Shown here in pieces: positions 24,670 through 33,537 of a stretch of 64,000 bases of DNA. The notes under the pieces were generated by a model. That model made no database searches, had not been told where the DNA came from, and saw only the letters and a program-made list of their open reading frames with translations. The position numbers and the translations under genes were made by a program. This stretch comes from an uncultured Bacteroidales bacterium (GTDB taxonomy: Bacteria; Bacteroidota; Bacteroidia; Bacteroidales; UBA932), in assembly GCA_900541925.1 (NCBI GenBank), contig UQMB01000013.1, forward strand, positions 15,829-79,828, in the 5' to 3' direction. Within the stretch, counting starts at the first letter, position 1; each line of letters starts with the position of its first letter.

Positions 24670-27320
24670 AGCTTGATTCTGCATGTAAGTCCATAATAGA
24701 ATGCCGGAGTGAATATGGCACCCACTCCTGTGGCGAGGGACACGACATAAGGCCGCGAATTGGTAAAGTTGTTGGCAAAGAACGACAGGCTGAAATGGTC
24801 GCCTATCTCCTTGGTCACATTGAGGTTGGCCGAGGCGTAGGCCCCATAGCCGTCAAGGTCGAAGAGATAATTGTTGCTTGGCTTTATGACAAGGTCCCGG
24901 AACTTCGGGTCCCTCTTCATCTCTTCCGTGAACGGATGCATCTCCGGCACTTCATCCTCGACATCAAGGTAGGCCACCGGGTAGAGGGCGTCCTCGCCTC
25001 CGGTCGGGATGTTCATCGAGCGGGAGAATATCGAGGCCTCTATGCGGCAGGTTATGACCAGCCTGGCTTCCGGGATATGGGTTATCGCGGTGAGGTTGGC
25101 GTCAAGGGAACGGGTCATTTTGCCGCGTATCATCAGATTGGAGTTGCCGCCGTTGGCATAGACTCCTACATACTGATATGAGCGGCCGGCTATTGAACTG
25201 TGCGACCAGCCGTTGTTGTAGTAATAGTAGAGCCCCGCGTCATCGGTCTTGGACCAGTTGAACGACGCGTCGAGCCTGAGGGACGTGCGCAGCGGCCTGA
25301 TCTCCGGGAAGTCGGCCGTCAGCTCGGCCCCGGCCCTGTATACCGGAGCGCCGTTGTCCTGCCTGCGGGTCGCCACGAATGTGCGGTCGGTCACCCCGTC
25401 ACGCTCAAGTTCCACCACAGAGTAGTTGTTGGTGAAGTCATACGGGTTGCGGGTGATGTTGCTGAACCCCACCAGGGAGATGGAAGTGCCAAGGAACTTG
25501 GCGTCTATCCCTATCTCGGCGTTCTCGTTGCGCTGCCACTTCAGGTCCGGGTTGTACTCTATCTTGTATGGCTTCGTGTAATATCTATAGTAGAGCTGCC
25601 CAGCCTCGTCGTAGCCGCTCCCCACAAGGATGTCACGGTACTCCTGCCTCGGGTAGAGAATGTAGAACGACGGCAGTTTCTCGGCCACTCCCCAACCTGC
25701 CCGCAGGGCCAAATTATCGATTATCTGCCACTTGGCGTTGAAGCGCGGAGAGAGGGAACTGACATTGTTGTAGGCCGAGCCCTTGACGATGACATTGTCC
25801 ATGCGCAACCCGGCCGTGATCTGCAGGCCGAACGGGAAGTTGAAATTTTCCTCGATATAAGGGGAGATGCTGTGCATGAACGGGTAGTCCCTGTACGGGC
25901 GCGGCCGGTAGCCGTCGGCGGCGAGTGAGGGGTCCTGATAATACTCGCCCTCCCCCACATTGCCGTTGGCCTTCCACTGCAGGCCGGCCTTGAGCGAACT
26001 CTTGTACCCGCTCCAGCGGTTTATCAGGGAATACTTGAGCGAAGCCCCGTAGTCCAGCTCGCGCGAGTCCGTCATCTGGTCGGAGAAATACTTCCCTTCC
26101 GGAAGAAGATCCGCATAACTGTAGCCCTCTTTCTCGGAGTGCACGGCAGGCAGCCGCGAAGCGGATGAATTGTATTTGTGATTGTGCGAGAGATTGTCGG
26201 CATAGCTGACGAACGCGTCCGCCTTGAGGTTGGTTATCCACGAACGGTTGAGCAGCCATGTAAAGGAAGTGTTGGCCCTCAAGGAGTTGGCTCTCGCCTT
26301 GGAATACTCGCCCACAAATGCGTCCGGGTCGTCCTTGCTGTCCATCCCGCCCAGGTTGCCGTTGACGCCCGCCTCGAAGCGCAGCACCTTGGCGAAGGTG
26401 TTGGAGTAAGTCATGCCGAGCCCGCGCCTGGTGTACGACTCGTATGGAGAGGTGAGCTTCTTGGTGGCCCTCGCCCACTCCGCACTGAGGTTCAGCACTC
26501 CGCCGTCCCCCGGAAGCCCCACGCCCTTCGACACTGATGTCTGCCATGTTCTCGGGTTGACCGTGAACGCAAGGTTGAACGGCGTGCGGCCGCGCTTCGT
26601 GTGGATTTTCACCATCCCGGAACCGAGATCTCCGTATTCTGCGGAAGGCACGCCGGAAATCACCTCCACCGACTCGACATTGTCCACCGCCACGCTGCGC
26701 GTGTCCACCCCGGACATCTGCCCGAAGGCCGCGTTGTTGCCGAGCCTCACCCCGTCCACCTCGACCGCCGTAGAAAAGGCCGCGTTGCCGGCAGCGGCAC
26801 CTGCGGAACGTATGGAGAAGCTGTTGGACGACGTAAGGTCAGGGTTGGAGGTCTTCCCCCCGGGAAGGAGTGCCGTCATGTCGGTCATATTGCTCAGCTG
26901 CAGCTGGTTGAGAGCATCGCGACCGACATTGTGAGTCGTTCCCGTGCCCTCGGCGGGGCGCTGCGCAGTGACCACGACCTCCTTGAGGGCAAGCGTGCTC
27001 ACCTGCATCTTGACTTCGAGTCCGCCCGTCCTGCCCTTGACTTCAAGCGGCATCGCCACGTCGACATAGCCGAGCAGGGATACCTTGAGGGTGCATTTCC
27101 CCGGAGAGACGCGCGCTATCGTGAACCTGCCGTCCGTCTCGGTGACGGACCACAGTTCATCGATGTTGACGACCGCGCCCGCAAGCGGCTCGCCTGAAGA
27201 AAGGTCTCTTACGGTTCCGCTGACATCGTAAAACGCATTCTGGGCCAGGGCCGGCCGCATGAAACCGGCGACAAGGAGCAATGACGCCAGAACCAGGAGA
27301 TATCTAAGATGACTTGACAC
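24666..27320 (-). CDS. TonB-dependent receptor with carboxypeptidase-like N-terminal domain
   Basis: The protein has 884 residues if started at the GTG at 27320. The ATG at 27359 lies upstream of the -7 box (27346-27353) and would break up the signal peptide, so the GTG is preferred. A signal peptide (ending ALAQ) is followed by a CarboxypepD_reg domain ('VSGTVRDLSSGEPLAGAVV', about 35-110), a plug domain (about 120-250, 'AEYGDLGSGMVKIHTKRG') and a 22-stranded barrel. It differs from SusC proteins in length and in lacking a SusD partner. It leads an operon with DUF4876, a barrel protein and a FISUMP lipoprotein, so the system looks like uptake of an undefined ligand. Confidence 0.9.
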   Translation of the reverse strand: MSSHLRYLLVLASLLLVAGFMRPALAQNAFYDVSGTVRDLSSGEPLAGAVVNIDELWSVTETDGRFTIARVSPGKCTLKVSLLGYVDVAMPLEVKGRTGGLEVKMQVSTLALKEVVVTAQRPAEGTGTTHNVGRDALNQLQLSNMTDMTALLPGGKTSNPDLTSSNSFSIRSAGAAAGNAAFSTAVEVDGVRLGNNAAFGQMSGVDTRSVAVDNVESVEVISGVPSAEYGDLGSGMVKIHTKRGRTPFNLAFTVNPRTWQTSVSKGVGLPGDGGVLNLSAEWARATKKLTSPYESYTRRGLGMTYSNTFAKVLRFEAGVNGNLGGMDSKDDPDAFVGEYSKARANSLRANTSFTWLLNRSWITNLKADAFVSYADNLSHNHKYNSSASRLPAVHSEKEGYSYADLLPEGKYFSDQMTDSRELDYGASLKYSLINRWSGYKSSLKAGLQWKANGNVGEGEYYQDPSLAADGYRPRPYRDYPFMHSISPYIEENFNFPFGLQITAGLRMDNVIVKGSAYNNVSSLSPRFNAKWQIIDNLALRAGWGVAEKLPSFYILYPRQEYRDILVGSGYDEAGQLYYRYYTKPYKIEYNPDLKWQRNENAEIGIDAKFLGTSISLVGFSNITRNPYDFTNNYSVVELERDGVTDRTFVATRRQDNGAPVYRAGAELTADFPEIRPLRTSLRLDASFNWSKTDDAGLYYYYNNGWSHSSIAGRSYQYVGVYANGGNSNLMIRGKMTRSLDANLTAITHIPEARLVITCRIEASIFSRSMNIPTGGEDALYPVAYLDVEDEVPEMHPFTEEMKRDPKFRDLVIKPSNNYLFDLDGYGAYASANLNVTKEIGDHFSLSFFANNFTNSRPYVVSLATGVGAIFTPAFYYGLTCRIKL

Positions 27321-27345
27321 GATAGTTTCGACTGAGCAGTTTTCG

Positions 27346-27353
27346 CAAAAATA
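27346..27353 (-). promoter_or_regulatory. -7 box (TATTTTTG) for the TonB-receptor operon
   Basis: The minus-strand TATTTTTG is 25 bp upstream of the GTG at 27320 and downstream of the alternative ATG at 27359. This placement is the main reason for choosing the GTG start. It is back to back with the S46-M3 promoter. Confidence 0.55.
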
Positions 27354-27389
27354 GTTCATTTCACTAAAAATAAAGTCATTATTTGTTCT

Positions 27390-27397
27390 TATTTTTG
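27390..27397 (+). promoter_or_regulatory. -7 box (TATTTTTG) for the S46-M3 peptidase gene
   Basis: TATTTTTG lies 44 bp before the ATG at 27442. It is divergent from the receptor operon promoter with 36 bp between the two boxes. Confidence 0.55.
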
Positions 27398-27441
27398 TGC
27401 TCGTTGGTCAAAATAAATCAACTATTAATCGCCAATTTATT

Positions 27442-30400
27442 ATGAAAGCACGACGACTGGCCATATCTATACTGCTGTCTCTCAGCTCTATAGTCGCAAT
27501 GGCAGACGAAGGGATGTGGATGGTGAACTCCATCTCGGAAGCCCTCGCCAGGAAGATGCAGGAATCCGGTCTGAAACTCCAGGCCGGAGAAATCTATGAC
27601 GCGGACAAGGTTTCCATCAAGGACGCCATAGTCTCTCTGGATTTCGGCTGCACCGGAAGCATGATATCCGACAAAGGCCTGCTGATCACCAATCACCACT
27701 GCGCCTATGCGGATGTACATGCGCTGAGCACCTCCGCACATAACTATCTCGAAGACGGGTTCTTCGCCGATGTGATGTCTGAAGAGATCCCGATTCCGGG
27801 CAAAAAGGCCTGGTTCCTCCAGAAAGTCCTCGACGTGACCGATGAAGTCAACGCCGTCATCGAAGAGGAGAAGGCCGCGGGAAGGCCGCATGGGATGAGG
27901 CGCATAAGCAGCCAGATTGAGAGAAAATACCACACGGCCAGCGGTTACGAGGCTTCACTCAGCTCCATGTGGGCCGGATCAAGATATTATCTGGCCCTGT
28001 ATGAAGTGTATTCGGATGTCCGTCTCGTGGCGGCGCCCCCTGTGAGCATCGCCGCTTTCGGCGGGGACATCGACAACTGGGAATGGCCACAGCAGAAGTG
28101 CGACTTCGCGATGTACCGCATCTACGCCTCACCTGACGGCAAACCGGCGGCATACTCCGAGATCAATGTCCCTATGCATCCCAAGCGCCACCTCGCCATC
28201 AGCACCGAGGGGGTCAAGCCGGGCGACTTCACGATGATACTCGGTTATCCGGGATCCACCGCACGCTACTCCTCCTCAGCCAAGGTCGATTACATGCTGT
28301 CCGTCTCCCTCCCTATCACCAACAAGGTCAGGGCCGACCAGATGGCGATAATGAAGAAATGGATGGACGCCGACCCTCAGGTGAGGCTCAAATACGCCGA
28401 CCGCTACTTCTCCCTGAGCAATGTCCAGGAGAACAATGAGGGCCTGGAGCAGTGCTGCCGCAGATTCGGGGTTGTCAAGGAGAAGAAAGCCCTCGAGCGC
28501 AGCCTCGACAAGGAGGGCCGGGCCCTGGCCAAGGAGCTCCGCAAGAAATACAAGGCCGTCAGCGAGGCCGAGAAGAACATCATCTGGTACCGGGAGACCA
28601 TGATCCGCGGCACCAGGCTCGCCCTCATCGCCACCCGCCTCAAGAACAAGGCCAAAAGGGACGAGGCGGCAGAATATGCCACCCTCGACATGCGCCTGGA
28701 GAAGGAACTCTTCCGCTACTGCGTGCAGAATTACTACGAAAATGTCAGCAGGCGCCTCTGGGGCCCGTTCCAGAAAGAGGTGTACGAGCGTTTCGGCAAG
28801 GACTGGGACGCCATGGCGGAATGGCTCTGGACCGACTCGCAGATGACCCGCGACGACCGCATCTACAAGTTCTTCACCGATGTCAGCATCACGGACTTCA
28901 ACAAGGAAGTCGAGGCGGCCGAAGGCGGCAGGAGCGTCCGCACCGTGGAGCGCGAATGCACCGCGGCCCTCTACCGCTTCCGTGAGGCGAAAGGCATCCC
29001 CCAGTACCCGGACGCCAACTCCACGATGCGCATCACCTGGGGCAATGTCAAGAGCTATGAACGCGGAGGGGAGATGCTCCCGTGGCAGACCTTCGCCTCC
29101 GAGATACTCGCCAAGGAGGACGACAGCTACGACTTCCACCTCCTGCCGGAATGGAGATCGCTCCTGCAGGAAGCCGTCGCGTCCGGCAACGACCTGCCGG
29201 TGGACTTCCTCAGCGACAACGACATCACCGGCGGCAACTCCGGCTCGCCTGTGCTCAACGCCAGGGGAGAACTGGTGGGACTCGCCTTCGACGGCAACAA
29301 AGAGTCGCTCGCCGGGGACGTGAGCTGGACGGAAGACTACAACAGATGCGTCAATGTGGACATACGCTTCGTGCTCTGGACACTCCGGAACTATGCGCAG
29401 GCCCACAACCTGCTCAGAGAAATAAACCAGTGTGATAATTGTGAGATGGAGAATCCTCTTTTGACCAAGTCCCCGCTTCCGTACGGGGCGCCGCAGTTCG
29501 ATAAGATAAAGGCGGAGCATTATCTGCCGGCCTTTGAAGCCGCCATAGCCTCCGCGAAGGCGGAGATAGACGCCATAACCTCCAACCCTGACGAGCCGAC
29601 ATTCGCCAACACGGTGGAGGCTCTCGAATACGCCGGCAGGACGCTCGGCGACGTGTCGGGCATATTCTACAACCTGCTCGAAGCCGACAGCGACGAGCAG
29701 ATGCAGGAGATCGCCGAAAAGCTCGCCCCGATGATGACAGGGTACTCGATGTACGTGGCCCTCAACCCGGCGCTGTTCAGCCGCATCAAGGCAGTATGGG
29801 ACAGGCGCGAGAGCCTCGACCTTGAGAAAGACCAGCGCAAGCTGCTGGAAGACACCTACAAGGATTTCGTCCGCGGAGGAGCCCTGCTCTCCGACGAGGA
29901 CAAGGAACTCTACAGCTCCTACGAGGAGCAGCTCTCATTGCTGCAGCTCCAGTTCGGCAAGAACCTGCTCGCCTCGACCAACGCCTACAGCCTCAACCTC
30001 ACCGACGAGAAAGACCTCGAAGGACTCCCTCAGTATGTACGCGACATGGGGGCGGCGACGGCGGCGGAGAAAGGCCAGAGCGGCTGGACCTTCGACCTCT
30101 CCTATCCGAGCTACTCCCCGTTCATGCAGTACAGCTCGCGCAGCGACCTCCGCAAAAAGCTCTACATGGCATATAATTCAAGGGCTTTCGGCGGACAGTA
30201 CGACAATTCCGAAATCTGCCGCCAGATAGCGGACCTGCGCCTGAAGATAGCGAACATCCTCGGCTACAAGACCTACGCCGACCTCGCCCTCGAGGACAAG
30301 ATGGCCAAGAACATCGACAACGTGAACGCCCTGCTCGACGCCCTGCTGACACCGTCACTCCCTGCCGCGCGCAAGGAGATCGCGCAGGTGCTCGCATTCG

Positions 30401-31485
30401 CCCGCAAGAACGGTTACAAGGGCCGCGAACTCAAGGCCTGGGATTTCAGCTACTGGTCAGAGAAATACAAGGCCGCCGAGTACTCGATAAGCGACGAGGC
30501 CCTCAAGCCTTACTTCCAGCTCGAGAACTGCATCGACGCCGTATTCGGCCTCGCCACCAAGCTCTACGGCCTGCGCTTCACCGAGAGACCGGACATCCCT
30601 GGATACCATAAAGATGTGAAAGTCTATGAGGTGAGTGACTCCGCCGGGAGACACATGTCCCTTTTCTATGCGGACTTCTTCCCGCGCTCAAGCAAGCGCG
30701 GCGGAGCCTGGATGACCGCTTTCCGCGAGCAGAGCATACGCGGCGGACGGGAATACAGGCCGTTCATCAGCATAGTCACCAACTTCAGCAAGCCGACGGC
30801 CGAGAGCCCGTCGCTGCTCACCCACTACGAGCTCACCACCTTCCTGCACGAGTTCGGCCATGCCCTCCACGGGATGCTGGCCGAAGGCAGGTACCCGTCA
30901 CAGACAGGCACGAGCGTGGCCCGCGACTTCGTGGAGCTTCCGTCCCAGATCATGGAAAACTGGGGCTACGAGCCGGAGTACCTCAAGCCGTTCGCCAAGG
31001 ACTACCGGACCGGAGAGGAGATTCCGGACGCGCTGATCGAGAAGCTCGTGGCCTCCAAGAACTATCTGGCCGCCTATTCCCAGGTGCGCCAGCTCCAGTT
31101 CGGACTGCTTGACATGGCATGGCACAACATCTCCTCACCTGTAAGCAAGAGCACGACAGAAGTGGAGAAGGCGGCCCTCGCTCCGGCGCTGACCCTTCCG
31201 AGAGTGGAAGGCACCTGCACCTCGACATCGTTCAGCCACATATTCTCCGGAGGCTACTCCGCAGGATACTATTCATATAAATGGGCGGAAGTGCTTGAAG
31301 CCGACGCCTATTCACTCTTCGAGGAGAAGGGCATATTCAGCAAGGAAGCCGCAGAGGCCTTCCGCAAGAACATCCTCTCCCGCGGAAGCACCGAGGACGA
31401 GGCTGTACTGTACCGCAACTTCCGCGGACACGACCCTCAGCCTGACGCCCTGCTCAAAAAACTCGGAATAACATCAGAAAAATAA
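27442..31485 (+). CDS. Fused S46 dipeptidyl-peptidase (DPP7-like) and M3 metallopeptidase
   Basis: One 1347-residue frame holds two full peptidases. Residues 1-22 are a signal peptide. Residues about 23-660 are S46: TNHHC (His85/86), GGDIDNW (Asp209/211) and GGNSGSP (Ser600). Eighteen residues after the Ser, the motif is AFDGN: Gly here marks DPP7 (hydrophobic P1), where DPP11 has Arg. Residues about 669-1347 are an M3 Dcp/oligopeptidase domain, opening with 'MENPLLTKSPLPYG' and carrying HEFGH at 1136-1140. Both parts are near full family length. The two genes are normally separate. An exported protein that cuts dipeptides and short peptides in sequence is plausible. Out-of-frame stops TGA-TAA at 29433-29438, right at the junction, leave room for a frameshift artefact. 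Confidence 0.85.
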   Translation: MKARRLAISILLSLSSIVAMADEGMWMVNSISEALARKMQESGLKLQAGEIYDADKVSIKDAIVSLDFGCTGSMISDKGLLITNHHCAYADVHALSTSAHNYLEDGFFADVMSEEIPIPGKKAWFLQKVLDVTDEVNAVIEEEKAAGRPHGMRRISSQIERKYHTASGYEASLSSMWAGSRYYLALYEVYSDVRLVAAPPVSIAAFGGDIDNWEWPQQKCDFAMYRIYASPDGKPAAYSEINVPMHPKRHLAISTEGVKPGDFTMILGYPGSTARYSSSAKVDYMLSVSLPITNKVRADQMAIMKKWMDADPQVRLKYADRYFSLSNVQENNEGLEQCCRRFGVVKEKKALERSLDKEGRALAKELRKKYKAVSEAEKNIIWYRETMIRGTRLALIATRLKNKAKRDEAAEYATLDMRLEKELFRYCVQNYYENVSRRLWGPFQKEVYERFGKDWDAMAEWLWTDSQMTRDDRIYKFFTDVSITDFNKEVEAAEGGRSVRTVERECTAALYRFREAKGIPQYPDANSTMRITWGNVKSYERGGEMLPWQTFASEILAKEDDSYDFHLLPEWRSLLQEAVASGNDLPVDFLSDNDITGGNSGSPVLNARGELVGLAFDGNKESLAGDVSWTEDYNRCVNVDIRFVLWTLRNYAQAHNLLREINQCDNCEMENPLLTKSPLPYGAPQFDKIKAEHYLPAFEAAIASAKAEIDAITSNPDEPTFANTVEALEYAGRTLGDVSGIFYNLLEADSDEQMQEIAEKLAPMMTGYSMYVALNPALFSRIKAVWDRRESLDLEKDQRKLLEDTYKDFVRGGALLSDEDKELYSSYEEQLSLLQLQFGKNLLASTNAYSLNLTDEKDLEGLPQYVRDMGAATAAEKGQSGWTFDLSYPSYSPFMQYSSRSDLRKKLYMAYNSRAFGGQYDNSEICRQIADLRLKIANILGYKTYADLALEDKMAKNIDNVNALLDALLTPSLPAARKEIAQVLAFARKNGYKGRELKAWDFSYWSEKYKAAEYSISDEALKPYFQLENCIDAVFGLATKLYGLRFTERPDIPGYHKDVKVYEVSDSAGRHMSLFYADFFPRSSKRGGAWMTAFREQSIRGGREYRPFISIVTNFSKPTAESPSLLTHYELTTFLHEFGHALHGMLAEGRYPSQTGTSVARDFVELPSQIMENWGYEPEYLKPFAKDYRTGEEIPDALIEKLVASKNYLAAYSQVRQLQFGLLDMAWHNISSPVSKSTTEVEKAALAPALTLPRVEGTCTSTSFSHIFSGGYSAGYYSYKWAEVLEADAYSLFEEKGIFSKEAAEAFRKNILSRGSTEDEAVLYRNFRGHDPQPDALLKKLGITSEK

Positions 31486-31494
31486 TCTCACGCT

Positions 31495-33537
31495 ATGGCC
31501 AAGAAAAAATCGACCTTCTGCACAAACTGGCAGAAATACGCCCTCCAATGGGGCGTGCTGGCACTGATCATCTTCTTCCTGAGCGGTCTCGGGGCCAAAG
31601 TCCTCGGGCTGGAAACTCCAGACCCTGAGAAGTACTGCCCTTTCGGCGGACTTCAGGCTCTGACCACTTTCCTGGTGAAGGGTTCACTCCCTTGCTCCAT
31701 GACCACCATGCAGATAATGATGGGCATAGCCCTTGCCGCTGCGGTCATTCTCTTCAGCAAGCTTTTCTGCGGCTACCTCTGCCCTGTCGGGACGGTCGAA
31801 GACCTGCTCAAGAAGCTCCGTGAAGCCATAGGCTTCAAGAGCGTCACCATCGCCAACGGCAGCGTCGCCGACAAGATCCTGCGCATCGTCAAGTACGCCC
31901 TGCTCTTCTGGATAGTCTACATGACCGTAAGCGCCAGCGAGCTGTTCTGCAAGAACCTCGATCCTTACTACGCCGCGGCCACGGGATTCAAGGGGGAGAT
32001 CACCCTCTGGATGTCGCTCGTGAGCCTTGGCGTCGTGCTGCTGCTCGGCATAGTCATCGACAGGTTCTGGTGCAAATATGTCTGCCAGCTCGGAGCCGTC
32101 TCCAACTCACTCAAATACTGGGTATGGCTCGTCCTGCTCGCCGGCATCTGCTGGGCGCTGAACCTGCTCGGGGTGCATGTCGCATGGATATGGTATCTCG
32201 GCGCATACTGCCTGCTCGGCTATCTCCTCGAGATTTTCCACAGCCGGCCGAAACTCCTGCTGCTCGGCGTCACCATCAACCAGGCGCAGTGCAGCCACCG
32301 CTGCTACTCCTGCCGGAAGAGCTGCCCTTACGGCATCGACGTGCCGTCCCACGGCAACAAGGTCACTTCCGTTGACTGCACGCTCTGCGGAGAGTGCGTC
32401 GCAGCCTGTCCTACCAAGGCCCTCGCCATAGGGATAAGGCCGGGCGAGAGCGAGAAGTCCCGCAGATTCACCCGTTTCCTGCCGGCCATAATAGCCGTCG
32501 TGCTAGTGGTCGCCGCGGCCATTGCCGGAGGCAAGTTCGAGCTCCCTACCATCAACGAGACCTGGGGCACCACGGAGAACATGGCCCTTGAGACCGTGAC
32601 CGTGAAGAACCTGCGCTCAGTGAAATGCTACGGCAGCTCCATGGCCTTCAAAGCCCGCATGGAGAAGGTTCGCGGCGTGCACGGAGTCAAGACATTCGTC
32701 GGCAGCCACACCGTGGTGATCAGCTACGACCCGTCCGTGACGACGGCCGACAAGGTGCAGGCAGAAGTGTTCGTGCCTTCGCACTTCAGGGTGGAAAGCC
32801 CTGACCCGGCCAAGTACCCGGAGATAAAATGCGTGACGATACGCACGGAGCACATGTCCGACAAGCTGGACCTCAACTACCTCGGCATCCAGATGCGCCT
32901 TAGCGGCAAGAAGATCTTCGGCCTCGAGTCCGAGTACGACTGCCCGCTCATCGTCAGAGTCTATATGGATCCGGCCGAGCAGGCCGACGAGGAGTGGTTC
33001 CGCCAGGTGGTCGAGAAGAAATCCCTCGACATGCCTGTCCACGGCGGCGGAGTCAAGTCAACCCCTGTCGACTTCGAGTTCGTGAGGATGGAAAAGGACG
33101 AGAAGATGGTCCCTGTGGCCGGATATCTCGAGAGCATGTTCGACCCGTTCATCGCGGAATACAGCGGCAAGTACCCTCAGGGCGACACGACCGTGATCCG
33201 CAAACGCGTCGAGGTCTATGCGGACCAGCCTCAGTTCATCTATGAAATCGCAGACCAGAACTACGAGAAGCCTATCATCAAGCGCGGCCTGCCGTTCCTG
33301 AGCAACCACCTCTCCAAAGAGGAGGGAGTGATAGGTCTCTACCTCAAACTCAACGATGACCTCGTACCGAGCATCCAGGTGCGCTTCGCAGCCCCTATGA
33401 CTGGCGACAGGCTCTGGGAGCTCATGACCATGGACACCTGGACCATCACCTACTCCGCCGACGATGTGCGCCAGGAAGGGGCAAGGCTCAAATTCGACAA
33501 GCCGGGAAGAGTCCTTCCATACAAGAGCGACAAATAA
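31495..33537 (+). CDS. Membrane polyferredoxin (NapH/CcoG-like) with HMA-like domain
   Basis: The protein has 680 residues. The first 300 form a membrane polyferredoxin with about six helices and cysteine motifs 'KYCPFGG', 'FCGYLCPVG', 'WCKYVCQLG' and 'CYSCRKSCPYG', followed by a typical [4Fe-4S] motif 'CTLCGECVAACP' (about 295-306). Another membrane helix lies near 330-350. Residues about 365-425 look like an HMA-type ferredoxin fold ('VTVKNLRSVKCYGSSMAFKARMEKVRGVHGV') but without the CxxC metal motif. The remaining 250 residues are not recognised. It would pass electrons at the inner membrane. It is 9 bp after the peptidase gene and overlaps pncB by 1 bp. Confidence 0.8.
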   Translation: MAKKKSTFCTNWQKYALQWGVLALIIFFLSGLGAKVLGLETPDPEKYCPFGGLQALTTFLVKGSLPCSMTTMQIMMGIALAAAVILFSKLFCGYLCPVGTVEDLLKKLREAIGFKSVTIANGSVADKILRIVKYALLFWIVYMTVSASELFCKNLDPYYAAATGFKGEITLWMSLVSLGVVLLLGIVIDRFWCKYVCQLGAVSNSLKYWVWLVLLAGICWALNLLGVHVAWIWYLGAYCLLGYLLEIFHSRPKLLLLGVTINQAQCSHRCYSCRKSCPYGIDVPSHGNKVTSVDCTLCGECVAACPTKALAIGIRPGESEKSRRFTRFLPAIIAVVLVVAAAIAGGKFELPTINETWGTTENMALETVTVKNLRSVKCYGSSMAFKARMEKVRGVHGVKTFVGSHTVVISYDPSVTTADKVQAEVFVPSHFRVESPDPAKYPEIKCVTIRTEHMSDKLDLNYLGIQMRLSGKKIFGLESEYDCPLIVRVYMDPAEQADEEWFRQVVEKKSLDMPVHGGGVKSTPVDFEFVRMEKDEKMVPVAGYLESMFDPFIAEYSGKYPQGDTTVIRKRVEVYADQPQFIYEIADQNYEKPIIKRGLPFLSNHLSKEEGVIGLYLKLNDDLVPSIQVRFAAPMTGDRLWELMTMDTWTITYSADDVRQEGARLKFDKPGRVLPYKSDK

